DNA of 64,000 nt from Heliopora coerulea (Eukaryota > Cnidaria > Anthozoa > Scleralcyonacea > Helioporidae): positions 2,797,001-2,861,000 of the forward strand of contig JASJOG010000014.1 of assembly GCA_030142905.1 (NCBI GenBank), given 5' to 3'. Both the position numbers and the translations under genes were made by a program. The notes beneath the pieces are model-generated. The model was given only the letters and a program-made list of their open reading frames with translations, searched no databases and was not told where the DNA came from. Shown here piece by piece: positions 10,574 through 21,394 of this stretch; the stretch's first letter is position 1; each line of letters starts with the position of its first letter.

Positions 10574-12000
10574 AATTGGAGTCCGGAAATTGTCTACGAT
10601 CCCAGCCAGACACCGGCGTGCAGTGCAATGTGATTCCCCTCGACCTCGACCTCGACCTGAGCCCCTTGACAAGGGGCTCAAGAAGGTCCAACATGTCCGC
10701 TCAGCGATCTCGGCTTATGGAGGGTCGCGGCTCCAGGTTGTTGGCCAAGTTGTAATTCCCGTGTGGAGAGAGGGAAAGAGATTCAAGTTTAATTGTAAGC
10801 TAGTCGACAGCTCGAACATTCGCCCAATCCTCGGACGGAAAGCTTGTTTAGGAATGAACATTATCCAGTATATGGATAACGACAAGATCAACAAACCGGA
10901 AGTAGGCAACGCCCATATCTACACCTTGACCAGCACCACGTCCGGCCTCAACATAGAAGAGCTCTGTAAACAGTTTCCGCGAGTGTTTGCAGACGAAATA
11001 GGTCAGCTGGAAGGCGAGTATCACATCAAACTCGACGCGGCAGTAACCCCTGTCCAGCAGGCACCACGGCGTGTCCCAGTGGCCTTGAGAGATCAACTCA
11101 AACCCAAGCTCGACGAAATGGTGGAGCAAGGGATAATTGTTCCAGTGACTGTGCCGACCCCATGGGTGAACTCCCTCGTGGTGGTTGCTGAGAAGAATGG
11201 TAAGCTTAGATTGTGTCTGGATTCCAAAGACCTCAACAAGGCCATATAGAGAGAACACTACCCTCTACCCACCATCGAGGACGTTGCAACCCGACTACAT
11301 GGAGCAAAAGTGTTTACTAAGCTTGATATCAGGAGCCGATTTTGGCATATCAAGCTCGACAATGCTTCATCATTTCTCACCATGTTCAACACCCCGTTCG
11401 GCAGGTTGCGGTGGAAAAGGATGCCATTCAGAATCCAATCAGCACCCGAGGTCTTCCAGCGCCGAATGCGCGAGTTGATCGAAGGGATGCCGCAGGTGGA
11501 GGTGGTCGCAGAAGGGTAGCACCCTCAAGGAGGCAAACGCAGACCACGATAGGAACTTGCTGGCTTTCCTTCAATTATGCGACAAGAAAGGCCTCCGACT
11601 AAACCCCGAGAAATTGAGGCTGAGGCAATCAGAGGTGTCCTTCATCGGACATATCGCGACCGGAGATGGTCTCAAGGTGGATCCCGCCAAAGTGAGGGCA
11701 ATCCAGGAAATGCCCTCACCAACAAACAAAGCTGGAGTACAACGGTTGCTGGGTTTGGTGCAGTACCTAGGCAAGTTCCTTCCTCACTTGACAGACATCA
11801 CCAAGCCCCTGAGAGACCTGACCCAGCAGGATATCATGTGGACCTGGGAGGAGCCGCAGAAACAGGCCCTAGAATCGCTGAAAGACGCCGTGATCCGCAC
11901 TCCCATACTCCGGTACTTCAATGTCAAAGAAGAGATCACGGTTCAGTGTGACACCTCGCAGTTTGGACTCGGAGCAGCATTGTTACAGAATGGGCAGCCC
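10560..12000 (+). pseudogene. Gypsy-1 pol part 1: protease and reverse transcriptase, catalytic core missing
   Basis: The region starts with a degraded aspartic protease (DTGVQCNVIP near 10610, then RPILGRKACLGM). The reverse transcriptase follows with PWVNSLVVVAEKNGKLRLCL, an in-frame stop near 11248, then VFTKLDIRSRFWHIKLD. Where the YxDD box should be, the frame reads VEVVAEG and a stop near 11517, so the two catalytic aspartates have been deleted. The thumb region resumes downstream (GLRLNPEKLRLRQSEVSFIG) and RNase H begins (VQCDTSQFGLGAALLQNGQP) before the LINE interrupts it at 12001. Confidence 0.9.
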
Positions 12001-12009
12001 AAATAGCAA

Positions 12010-12373
12010 TATTGCAATATCGGGAATAACACATAGAGAGGACGTTGATGTATCCCTTAAATTAGTAGAAGTAAACAAAAGATTGAAACAAATAGCGGAC
12101 ATTAAAGGGTATGTATTCATCGACAACTCTATAATTGACAATTTGTCACTAAATGAAAGTAAATTGCATCTTAACGTTAAGGGATCAGCACTCTTGGCAG
12201 CACGGTTCATTAAATTCCTTAGAGCTGATAGAAAACCCCTGCCAGATGTCCAATACACAACTAAAAGTGAGGATTTTCAAAGATCAACCATGTACCAGTT
12301 AGCGAACATATTGATGCAGATGGCAACTCAACAACCCCGACTATTACACCAGCAGAGGAAAAAGCCTCGATAA
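12010..12373 (+). pseudogene. LINE-1 ORF1 tail (SGNH/GDSL esterase-like)
   Basis: Only the C-terminal part remains. The residues VFIDNSIIDNLSLNESKLHL followed by NVKGSALLAARFIKFL correspond to the last block of SGNH hydrolases, the Asp-x-x-His-like region of esterase-type ORF1 proteins in CR1/L2 elements. The catalytic-serine block (GDS) is absent because the 5' end of the element is missing. Confidence 0.65.
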
Positions 12374-12471
12374 GCCCACACTGTTGTGACCAAACTACAG
12401 ATGTCGGCATTACACCAACTAGGGAATATTTCACAAAACAGGAGAACTTAGAAAAGGAACCGATAAACTTA

Positions 12472-14753
12472 TTGCGGCGTGATTTGGCTTCAGGTATGTG
12501 TTGCTCTGTGTTGCAAGATATCGCGAATTTGAAGGGGTTTAGAATTGCTAGTTTGAACATTAATAGCTTACTCAAACATATAGAGAACTTGCGATTTATT
12601 TTAACAAATTTTCCTCTTGATATGTTAGCTATAAACGAATCTAAAATAGATGATCAAATACCTGACTCGGAAATACATATATCAGGCTACAACTTAAGTC
12701 GTACAGATAGAAATAGAGCTGGAGGCGGGGTGGTCGTTTATATTCGCGATTCCATCTCATATTTGTGAGAGGCGAGACTTAATTCCCGATTCCCTCGAAA
12801 TGATTTGCGTTGAAGTTAACAAGCCTCATAGTAAATCTTTCTTAGTTTCTGCGTGGTACAGACTACCAAAATCTGACATGGCTCTGTTTGATGAATGTGA
12901 AATATTTCTCCATAAATGTGATTCAGAAGACAAAGACTTATTGGTAGTAGGAGATCTAAACTGTGACGTTATCAAGTCAATTCCAGATCCCTACACACGA
13001 AAACTACAACTTTTGTGCTCGCTTTATCAAATGGAGCAGTTAATAAATAAACCTACGAGAGTAACGAGAACATCGGCCTCTTTAATTGATTTATTTCTCA
13101 CAACCAAACCGGAGAACATTTCTGGCTCCGGTGTTATTCATCTGGGAATATCCGATCACAGCTTGATTTATGCAGTGAGAAAACATACGATGCAGAAAGC
13201 TAGACAGATTTTGAGAGAGGTCAGAGACTTCAAGAATTTCTCAGAAAAGGACTTTATTGATGATATATTGCAGCTACCGTGGGATATGAGTTATCAATTT
13301 GAAAATCCCAATATATGCTGGCAAGTTTGGAAGTCCCTTTTTCTCGAGGTACTTGATAGACATGCCCCTCTTAGACATAAAAGGGTCAGAGGAATCTCGG
13401 TTCCTTGGATTACACCAAAGATTAAACAGTTAATGAGAAACAGGGACTTCCACAAAAAGCAAGCAATAAAACACGATTTCCAACGACATTGGGAAAGTTA
13501 AAAGGTGGAACGCAATAAAGTTGACATAGAAATGCGTAATTCTAAATCCAAATTTTTCCGTAACAAAGTTTCAGATTGCTACCACTCTAAAGACCTGAGG
13601 AAAAGCTGGTCGTTCATTAATACTCTCTTAGGTAAAAATGTTAATAAATCAACCAAGGTCAGTGAACTTTCTGTCAATGATGAGGTAACTTCGGATGATA
13701 AATGTATTGCTGAATGCTTTAACGATTATTTTATCAATATTGGACCTAAACTGGCCGCTGAATCCAATGATGAGCCATATGATGACAAATCAACAAATGA
13801 TGTAGGCGTGGATGGCCACTTTTCGAATGCACGGTTTAATTTCTCTGAGATAGCTGTAAGCAGCATTATTTCAAAGTCACAGAAGATGAAAGCTTCAAAA
13901 GTAACAGGTACAGATAAAATACCTGCCAAAATTCTTAAGCTGTCCTCGAATATATTTGGGCCATCCCTAACTGCTATTTTTAACTTATCTCTTAGCACGG
14001 GCACATATGTTGAGGATTGGAAACAAGCCCAGGTATTGCCAATCTATAAATCCGGAGATAGACGGAAATGTGAAAATTATCGCCCTATCTCCATACTACC
14101 GGTAATGAGTAAAGTATTTGAAAAAGAGGTTTTCGGTCAGATTTATAGATACTTGACTGAAAACTCTTTACTATCAAATTTTCAATGAAAGACTTAGCTG
14201 GGACAAACACATTGAGGCAATTTGTAAAAAGGTTAGTGCGAGTATTGGGGCCATTAGACGAGTAAAGCCATATGTTCCTGCAAATACGTTAGAAATTATT
14301 TATAAAGCCTTGGTCGAACCTTACTTTGAATACTGTTTCCCTCTCTGCTATAATTGCTGAAAAACGTTGCAGGAAAGGCTTCAAAAATTCCAGTCTCGAG
14401 CTGCAAGAGTTATTACAGGAGCCAGTCATGATATCAGGTCCGCCGATGTTCTTGACAATCTGTCGTGGGAAACATTTGATGTAAAGCGCTTCTATAGTAA
14501 ATCAACCTTAATGTATAAAATATTAAATGACCACACTGCCCCAAGGCTAAAGGAATTCTTCTCTAAAAGAAGTGTCTTTCAGAACACTTATAATCTCAGA
14601 AATAATGATACAGATCTAGCACTACCAAAGCCGAAAAGAGAATTCTTGAAAAGAAGTTTCAGATATAGCGGAGCCATGCTGTGGAACAGCTTTTGCCCTG
14701 AAGCCAAATCTTGTGAAACGCTGCATTCTTTTAAAAGGCATATACGCACATAA
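12472..14753 (+). pseudogene. LINE-1 ORF2: endonuclease and reverse transcriptase with a central deletion
   Basis: The APE-like endonuclease is recognisable by IASLNINSLLKHIENLR, INESKIDD, GGGVVVYIRD, VGDLNCD and GISDHSLIY, with a stop near 12766 and another near 13499. The reverse transcriptase starts with KVTGTDKIPAKILK and ENYRPISILPVMSKVFEK. At about 14186 the frame jumps from the fingers (TENSLLSNFQ) directly to the post-catalytic thumb (RLSWDKHIEAICKKVSASIG). The palm with the FADD box is therefore deleted. The C-terminus ends normally near 14753, after another stop near 14360. It cannot be active. Confidence 0.9.
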
Positions 14754-14973
14754 ACCTATCGTGTAAATACAATTAAGTCTGATAATTTTTTTTTACTTTT
14801 CTTTCTACTGTAGTTGTAGTTGCATATAACATCTCTTTCTTTTTAACTTGCATGCTTTTTTCTAAACCTAATTTGTATATATATTCAGTGTGACGCCCCT
14901 CATTGAAATCAACTTATGTTGTTGAGGCTGGCGTGATTAAATAAAGTTTTTAGTAGTAGTAGTAGTAGGAGTA

Positions 14974-15069
14974 GTAGCCTATGCCTCCAGAGCCCTCACC
15001 CCAGCCGAGACTCGGTATGCTCAGATCGAGAAAGAATTCCTTGCAATTGTTTTCGCATGCGAGAGGTTC
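14974..15069 (+). pseudogene. Gypsy-1 pol part 2: RNase H middle fragment
   Basis: This 96-bp piece encodes [20 protein letters not shown] and continues to [11 protein letters not shown]. It links the RNase H frame broken at 12000 with the frame resuming at 19651. Gypsy-2 is inserted directly after it. Confidence 0.9.
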
Positions 15070-15186
15070 TGTTGGTAGTAGCATGACAATTTATGTTAAT
15101 TTATATTTATGTTAATTTTAGTAAGTATATAAAAGATGTGTAGTAGAAATAAAGGTTGAAGCTATGCTTTTGACAAATGCTAAACA
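15070..15186 (+). repeat. Gypsy-2 5' LTR
   Basis: This is 117 bp, very short for a Ty3/Gypsy LTR. It contains a good TATA box (GTATATAAAAGATG, near 15124-15137) and a possible poly(A) signal, AATAAAG (15149-15155), in the order expected for U3-R-U5. It begins TG and ends CA. Confidence 0.92.
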
Positions 15187-15204
15187 TGGTGTCAGGTGTG
15201 GGAT
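15187..15204 (+). other. Gypsy-2 primer-binding site candidate
   Basis: The sequence directly after the 5' LTR starts TGGTGTCAGGTGTGGG. The initial TGG is expected for pairing with a tRNA CCA end. The tRNA itself is not identified. Confidence 0.5.
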
Positions 15205-15248
15205 GTTTGGATTGAAAATATTGATTTATGAAATATATAGCCGTAGAA

Positions 15249-17810
15249 ATGACTACTGCAACCTTGCCGTTCCCGATATTCAAGACAACACGCGACGAAA
15301 AGAACGACATAGAAGTCTATGTAGAAGATTTCATAGACTATTCCACAATGAACAATTGGTATGATGGCTCGAAAGAAACGGCAGAGCAAAAGTGGACAAA
15401 TAAAGATAAGGCGATGGCATGTCTAAGGGCATCGCTTCCTCCGGCCGTAAGAATGGTATACAAATACAGTTTAGGGCTCGATGAAACAGACATGAAGAAG
15501 CCTCATCGAGTTATCAAAGCCCTGAAAGAATATCACGGAGCAAGCATTGGCGTCGCAGGGGAGAGACAGAAATTCCTTCGTCTGTTTCAGCAAGAAAATG
15601 AGTCAATTGGTGTTCGGGAATCTCGAGTACGAAATCAAGGAGCACAATGTGAATACGATAAATATGCCGACCAATTGATGCGAGACCAATTCATTGCTGG
15701 ACTCGTGTCTGAACAACTACGCGTTAAATTGATTGGTAAAGGTCACAGACATCGAGATGGGACTCAAGCGAAGGTAACTCTTCGAGAAGTCGTAGAAGTG
15801 GCTAAAGCCTTCGAAGCGACATCATTTACTAACCAGTTGATGAAAACAGCCCGAGGATCACAAGAGCAAATAAATTGCAATAACAAGGTCAAAGTACAAG
15901 CAAGTAGAACAGCAGACCGTGACGAAGAACAAAGACCACCTACGCTGAATTGTTTTTGGTGTTTGGGTATTCATCGGCAGCCACGTCAACAACATTGTCC
16001 CGCGTACAGAAGGAAATGTAATAAATGTGGAACACCTGGTCACTTTGCTCGGGCATGTAAGAATGGTGTAGTAAGTAGAGAAGGACAACAACAACAACAA
16101 CAGTCCCATCAAGTCCAAGACGAATTTGACGAGGAGCTGTTTGAAACTGAGAAGATTACAAACGATTCAGCAAGTGAGGAAGTACAAGGAAAAAAGTTTT
16201 TCGCCCATCTAAAGCTAATAGAGGGGGACAGAGAAAGAATAATGAAAACACAGATTGACTCTGCGTCGACGTGTAACACTATTCCTGAGAGTATATTAAA
16301 GAAACTGTTTCCCAAATGCAAGATAGCAAGAACCAAAGCGATTGTGCAAACATATGGAAATCAGACCATTAAAACGAAGGGACAGATAACAGTGTGTTGC
16401 GAGGTAGCAGGAAAGATCCAGTTAGTAGATTTCCTCGTCGTTGATGTGCCTCCAGAAAAGCCATCTCTACTGTGCTGGCGAGATGCGCAAGCTTTTGGCT
16501 ATCTAAAGATCTATGCAGATGAAGTGCATACCGTGGAGAAAGCGAGTAAACAAGTCGAACGTCCTCCTTTTGGCCAATTAACGAAAGAAATAGTCTTGGG
16601 GCGTTATGAAAACGTGTTCAAGGCAGGAAGAGGCAAGTCCCTTGGAGAACCCTTACATACAGAGGTCGATTCGAACGTCCAACCTATACGTGCCCCTACA
16701 CGACACGTTCCACTTGCGAAATTGGATAAAGTAAACGAAGAATTGAAGAGGCTGTGTGAAGAAGGAACCATAACACCTGTGTCTCAGCCAACGGACTGGC
16801 TTTCCAACATGGTTGTTAAAGAAAAACCAGATGGAAAGATCAGAATTTGCATCGATCCGAGCCAGACCATCAACAAAGCGATCAAGAGACCAGTTAAAAC
16901 AATACCAACTATAGATGAAAAACTCCCATTGCTCACGAACGCCGAAGTTTTCACAATAGTTGATGTACCTGAAGCTTTTCATACCATCGAGTTAGATGAG
17001 ACGTCTTCATTTCTTACGACATTTCAAGGTCCCAATGGTCGATACCCGTATACGCGTATGCCATTTGGTATTTCCTCAGGACCGGAGGAATATCAACGAA
17101 GACAACATGAGTTCTTAGAGGGTCTAAAAGGGGTGATCAACATTGCTGATGACATTTGCATATTTGGCTGTGGAGATACCAAAGAGGAAGCTGATGAAGA
17201 TCATGACAAAAATTTGATTGCGTTGTTAGACAAATGCAGTAGGTTGGGTCTGCGGTTGTCCAGAAAGAAGATCCAGTTCAAGTCCAACTCAGTTACGTTC
17301 ATGGGACACAAACTTACAGATAAGGGAGTATCTCCGGATCCATCTAAAGTTGTAGCTGTCAGAGAGATGCCTAGACCTACCAACAAAGCGGGAGTACAGC
17401 GCTTCTTGGGTATGTGCCAGTATTTATCCAAATTTACTCCGAAACTGAGTGAGATGGTTCATCCGATTAGAGAGCTAACAAAGGAAGATGCAGAATTCAT
17501 TTGGTCTAATGCACAAGAGGATGCTTTTCAAACAGCTAAGGAGCTTATCGCTTATCAATCTACTCTACAGTATTACCATGTGAAAAAGCCCGTTACATTG
17601 CAAGTTGACGCCTCAGAAAACGCAATCGGAGGTGTTTTATTACAAGATGGAAAACCTGTATGTTTCACATCTCACACATTGGATTCTACAGAGAGGAATT
17701 ATGCTCAAATAGAAAAGGAATGTTTGGCAATAGTAACGTGCATGAACAAGTGGCATCAATATCTTTCGGAAAAAACGATATTATCATCCATACCGATCAT
17801 CAACCGTTAG
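15249..17810 (+). CDS. Gypsy-2 Gag-Pol (gag, protease, reverse transcriptase, RNase H start)
   Basis: One long frame is open from 15228. The ATG at 15249 (MTTATLPFP) is a plausible start. It encodes a gag domain and a cysteine/histidine cluster with the zinc knuckle CNKCGTPGHFARAC (near 16016). An aspartic-protease-like segment follows (QIDSASTCNTIP, near 16250), then a full reverse transcriptase with FTIVDVPEAFHTIELDE and the catalytic box INIADDICIFG (near 17140). The RNase H starts with LQVDASENAIGG. The protease motif is DSA rather than the usual DTG/DSG, the form used by some retroelements. A frameshift near 17775 ends the frame early inside RNase H. In this lineage gag and pol are usually one fused frame, as seen here. 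Confidence 0.9.
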   Translation: MTTATLPFPIFKTTRDEKNDIEVYVEDFIDYSTMNNWYDGSKETAEQKWTNKDKAMACLRASLPPAVRMVYKYSLGLDETDMKKPHRVIKALKEYHGASIGVAGERQKFLRLFQQENESIGVRESRVRNQGAQCEYDKYADQLMRDQFIAGLVSEQLRVKLIGKGHRHRDGTQAKVTLREVVEVAKAFEATSFTNQLMKTARGSQEQINCNNKVKVQASRTADRDEEQRPPTLNCFWCLGIHRQPRQQHCPAYRRKCNKCGTPGHFARACKNGVVSREGQQQQQQSHQVQDEFDEELFETEKITNDSASEEVQGKKFFAHLKLIEGDRERIMKTQIDSASTCNTIPESILKKLFPKCKIARTKAIVQTYGNQTIKTKGQITVCCEVAGKIQLVDFLVVDVPPEKPSLLCWRDAQAFGYLKIYADEVHTVEKASKQVERPPFGQLTKEIVLGRYENVFKAGRGKSLGEPLHTEVDSNVQPIRAPTRHVPLAKLDKVNEELKRLCEEGTITPVSQPTDWLSNMVVKEKPDGKIRICIDPSQTINKAIKRPVKTIPTIDEKLPLLTNAEVFTIVDVPEAFHTIELDETSSFLTTFQGPNGRYPYTRMPFGISSGPEEYQRRQHEFLEGLKGVINIADDICIFGCGDTKEEADEDHDKNLIALLDKCSRLGLRLSRKKIQFKSNSVTFMGHKLTDKGVSPDPSKVVAVREMPRPTNKAGVQRFLGMCQYLSKFTPKLSEMVHPIRELTKEDAEFIWSNAQEDAFQTAKELIAYQSTLQYYHVKKPVTLQVDASENAIGGVLLQDGKPVCFTSHTLDSTERNYAQIEKECLAIVTCMNKWHQYLSEKTILSSIPIINR

Positions 17811-19408
17811 AGACAATTTTCAAGAAACCTCTGTGCAAAGCGCCCCGACGACTACAAAGGATGATGTTGAAATTATAGCAATATAATTTTACAGTTCAGT
17901 ATAAGAAGGGTAAGGAAATGCATATAACTGATACTTTGTCTAGAGCATCATTATCGAAACCCACCGAAGCCAGGACAAAGGAATGGGATGTTTTCCGCAT
18001 TGAGCTGGCATCCATGGATCTGAAACCTACAGCATTAACATCCGAGACGTTTCAGAAACTGCAAAAAGAGACGATGAATGATCCAGTATTGAAAGCCTTG
18101 CTTGAGATAGTGGTGAGGGGATGGCCTCCAGAGAGGTCAGCCGTACCCGGAGAACTCAAGCTATACTAGAGTTACAGAGACGAAATTTCGACCTATGACG
18201 GAGTCCTGGTCAAGGCACATCAGGTGATTATTCCAACTTCGTTAAGATCAGAAATGCTCAGAAAAATACATCGGGCACATCAAGGACCGGAGAGCAGTAT
18301 CCGAAGAGCAAGAGAGGCTATGTTTTGGCCAGGAATGCAAGCAGCCATCCGCGGTACATGCCAAGCATGTGGCACGTGCACCCAATATTTGGCTCAAAAA
18401 CCTGCAGAACCTATGAAATCACATGATATTCCCGTATTACCATGGCAGAAAATTAGCATTGATCTATTCTGTCTTGATGGAAAGAGTTATCTTGTCACCG
18501 TTGATCATTATAGTGATTTCTTTGAGTTAGACTCATTAACGAATACTTATGCCAAAACAGTGATAAGAGCCATGAAAAAGAATTTTGCAAGATTTGGCAT
18601 TCCACAGGAATGTGTGAGTGATAATGGGCCGCAGTTTGACAATCTCGAGTATACTCGATTCGCCAAGGAATATGGATTTACGATGATAAAGTCGTCACCC
18701 TACCATACTCAAGGAAATGGGAAGGCCGAAGCAGCTGTAAAGGTGGCAAAGAACATCTTGAAAAAATCTTGTTACAAAGACCCGTACTTGGCTCTGTTCG
18801 CCTACAGAAATACCCCACAGCAGAATTATACGTTTTCTCCAGCGCAAAAGCTGATGTCAACAAAGCTGCGAGATATCATTCCAGTAATAGCCAAAGAATT
18901 ACAGCCAAAGCAGGTACCCTACAAAGTGGTGCTGGACGATATAGCAAGAAGAAGAGCTCGGTCTAAATCGTACCACGATCGGAAAGTTTCAGCGCCGTTA
19001 AAAGAGTTTACAGTGGGAGAGAAACTGTTTGTAAAGCCCAACCCAGCCAATAAGCATAAGCCATGGATGTATGGTGAAATGATTAAAACCCCAGCACCAC
19101 GGTCCTGTGTAGTACAAACTCAAATGGGTTATGTTCGACGAAACCATAGACAGATAAGAAAGGCGACGATGGAACCTATAAATCGATATGACGTGAAGTT
19201 GGATGATGAACCAAATATTGAAGATGAACGAACAGTATCAAAGGAGGAAACTTCGAATAAAAGAGCCGAGACCCAAAGTCCAGTGTTGCCTGAAGAACCA
19301 AACTCGAAATCGCCAGCTATGGAGACGGGTAAAGAAGTAGAAGTGCAACCCCGTCGCTCGACAAGAATTCGAAGAATGCCGCTTAGGTTCAATTTTAATG
19401 ACTATTAA
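17776..19408 (+). pseudogene. Gypsy-2 pol remainder: RNase H end and integrase, with stops
   Basis: After the frameshift the frame resumes with FGKNDIIIHTDHQPLETIF, the RNase H end. In-frame TAG codons stand at about 17876 and 18167. The last open part (18224-19408, 394 codons) holds the integrase zinc finger (HRAH, then CQACGTC). Its DDE triad is in SIDLFCLDG, VSDNGPQF and NGKAEAAVK. The C-terminal domain ends in RRSTRIRRMPLRF, a basic tail common in Ty3/Gypsy integrases. The catalytic residues survive; only the stops and shift prevent one continuous Pol. Confidence 0.9.
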
Positions 19409-19520
19409 GTTAATATGTAGAGTAATGGACGCCAATTTATGTTAATGTATATTTAGGTTAATTTAACATTTGACCTTCATCTTAAATGAAAGGAACTTAT
19501 TTTGACAAGACGTTTTTTTT

Positions 19521-19533
19521 AGAAAGAGGAAGG
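19521..19533 (+). other. Gypsy-2 polypurine tract
   Basis: The purine run AGAAAGAGGAAGG lies directly before the 3' LTR, in the position of the plus-strand priming site. Confidence 0.7.
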
Positions 19534-19650
19534 TATTGGTAGTAGCATGACAATTTATGTTAATTTATATTTATGTTAATTTTAGTAAGTATATAAAAGA
19601 TGTGTAGTAGAAATAAAGGTTGAAGTTATGCTTTTGACAAATGCTAAACA
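19534..19650 (+). repeat. Gypsy-2 3' LTR
   Basis: It matches the 5' LTR over 117 bp, with TA in place of TG at the start and one further substitution (GAAGT against GAAGC). A related but diverged AATTTATGTTAATG-type sequence lies just upstream (about 19434-19465), outside the LTR. Confidence 0.92.
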
Positions 19651-21286
19651 GTTCGATACCTATCTCTACGGGCTGGAGGGAATCAAAGTAGAAAGCGATC
19701 ATAAGTCCTTAGAGTCCATCTTCCTGAAACCCCGTCACGCCGCTCCACAGCGATTGCAGAGAATGTTGTTGCGTCTCCAGAGGTACAGTATGACAATTCA
19801 GTACAAGAAGGGCCAACACATGTACCTGGCAGACACTCTTAGCCGAGCGCCCTTACCGGAAGTCAACAGTTGCGAGTTTGTTTACGAGCTAGAAGAGATT
19901 GACCACAAGGAGTTCCTACCAGTCAGCAGCGAGCAATGGCAACAACTCAAACACTCGTCTGCGGATGATCCCATCCTACAAGAGTTGCGTTTGACCATTC
20001 AACATGACTGGCCTGAGATCAAAACAGCAGTCCCTCAATGCTTGATACCGTATTAGGACTGGCGGGATGAACTGACGATGCAAGACGATCTCGTATTCAA
20101 AGGGCACCAGCTAGTGGTGCCTTCGTGTCTTCGACGACAAACGATGGAGGCCATCCATGCTTCGCACATCGGCACGGAGAGATGCATCCGACGAGCGCGG
20201 GAAAGCCTTTATTGGCCCCGCATGTCGACGGAAGTATAGGCGTGCATATCTAAATGTGATGTGTGCTTGGCGCACCGAGAGAACCCTGCAAAGAACCACT
20301 AATGCAGCACGAGCTGGTAGCACGCCCGTGGTCCAAGGTGGGCGTCGATCTCTGTGAATTCAATGGGCGTTCTCTCCTCGTAAAGTCTGGCTACTACAAT
20401 AACTACATTGAGGTGCCACGCATGACCTCAACGACTTCGCGATGCATCGTCAAGGCTATGAAAGAAGTGTTTGCACGCTATGGCATTCCAACGTCGTGGT
20501 GTCTGACAACGGTCCTCAGTTCGCGTCAGCAGAATTCTCTGTTTTCGCAACGATGTGGCACTCTGACCACAAGACATCATCTCCACATCACCACCAGTCG
20601 AATGGGAAAGCGGAGAATGCGGTCAAAACAGTAAAGCGCCTTTTCAGTAAATGCAAGGAATCAGGCCAATCAGAATTCCTAGCTCTCCTGGATTGGCGCA
20701 ACACACCCACAGAGGAAGTCGGGACAAGCCCTGCACAGCACCTTATGGGAAGAAGGTGCAAAAACCCTTCTCTCAATAGCGGGCACTTTGCTTCAGCGAC
20801 GACATGACATCGAGCAAGAAACGCGCGCACTGATTGGGATGAAACAGCGCCAGAGGCACCACTATGACAAGCACGCCAAGCCACTCAAGCCAATTGCAAC
20901 CCGGAGAAACCGTGCGCTTGAAGCTATCAAGTCAAAAGAAATGGAAGGCTGGAACCTGTACTGAGAGAGTGGACGACCGAAGCTACATGGTAAAAGTGGG
21001 AGATGTCGAATACCGCAGGAACCGATGGGAACTCATTGCGAGCCAAGAAGATGATCTTCCCTTGGTACCAGAGGCCATTGAACTGACTCGGCCTCAAGTG
21101 GATGATAACAGCACCAATCGCAATGCACCGCCCGGAGCTCATCCGCAGGAGGATGCAGGTGTCACATCGCCATCCACAGAAAGTCCTCGTAGCTCGGGAC
21201 GTGTACGCAAGACTCTTGAATGGCACAAAGACTACGCCATAAAACCGTTACGGAACACTGCAGACAGCGGACTTCCTTATTTTTAA
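19651..21286 (+). pseudogene. Gypsy-1 pol part 3: RNase H end, integrase and C-terminal tail
   Basis: The frame resumes with FDTYLYGLEGIKVESDHKSL (RNase H) and runs to a stop near 20054. The H2C2 zinc-binding region follows in the same frame (HASHIGTERCIRRARESLYW, then CISKCDVC), with further stops. The integrase core is split between frames: VGVDLCEFNGRSLLV, VVSDNGPQFASAEF and SNGKAENAVK carry the three acidic positions, with a shift near 20500. Another shift near 20790 leads to the basic C-terminal region (QPGETVRLKLS to RSSGRVRK), ending near 21286. The integrase is recognisable but not functional. Confidence 0.88.
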
Positions 21287-21381
21287 ATATTGTATATAGC
21301 GTGGAACTTTACTACAACTGAAAGTCAACTTTTCATGGGAGGACATTCTCTGTTTTTGGTTTTGTTTGTTTGTTTTGTTTT

Positions 21382-21394
21382 AAAAGAGGAAAGA
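21382..21394 (+). other. Gypsy-1 polypurine tract
   Basis: The purine run AAAAGAGGAAAGA lies immediately before the 3' LTR. Confidence 0.7.

Larger units (their letters stand above)
12001..14973 (+). mobile_element. LINE-1: CR1/L2-like non-LTR retrotransposon inserted in Gypsy-1 RNase H
   Basis: The Gypsy-1 RNase H frame stops at QNGQP (12000) and resumes at about 14974 with [20 protein letters not shown], which defines the insertion. The LINE is truncated at its 5' end and ends with AATAAAG and a run of TAG triplets (about 14951-14973). It carries the tail of an SGNH-esterase ORF1, an APE endonuclease and a reverse transcriptase lacking its core. A target duplication could not be resolved because the TAG tail merges with host sequence. 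Confidence 0.9.
15070..19650 (+). mobile_element. Gypsy-2: compact Ty3/Gypsy element with 117-bp LTRs
   Basis: The element is bounded by two 117-bp LTRs running TGTTGG to CTAAACA and flanked by a 4-bp duplication, GTTC (15066-15069 and 19651-19654). It splits the Gypsy-1 RNase H codon series, which continues immediately after it. The LTRs differ at two positions (about 1.7%), fewer than those of Gypsy-1, so it is the younger insertion, as its nesting also shows. One gag-pol frame of about 860 codons is intact; the rest is broken by one frameshift and two stops. Confidence 0.95.
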
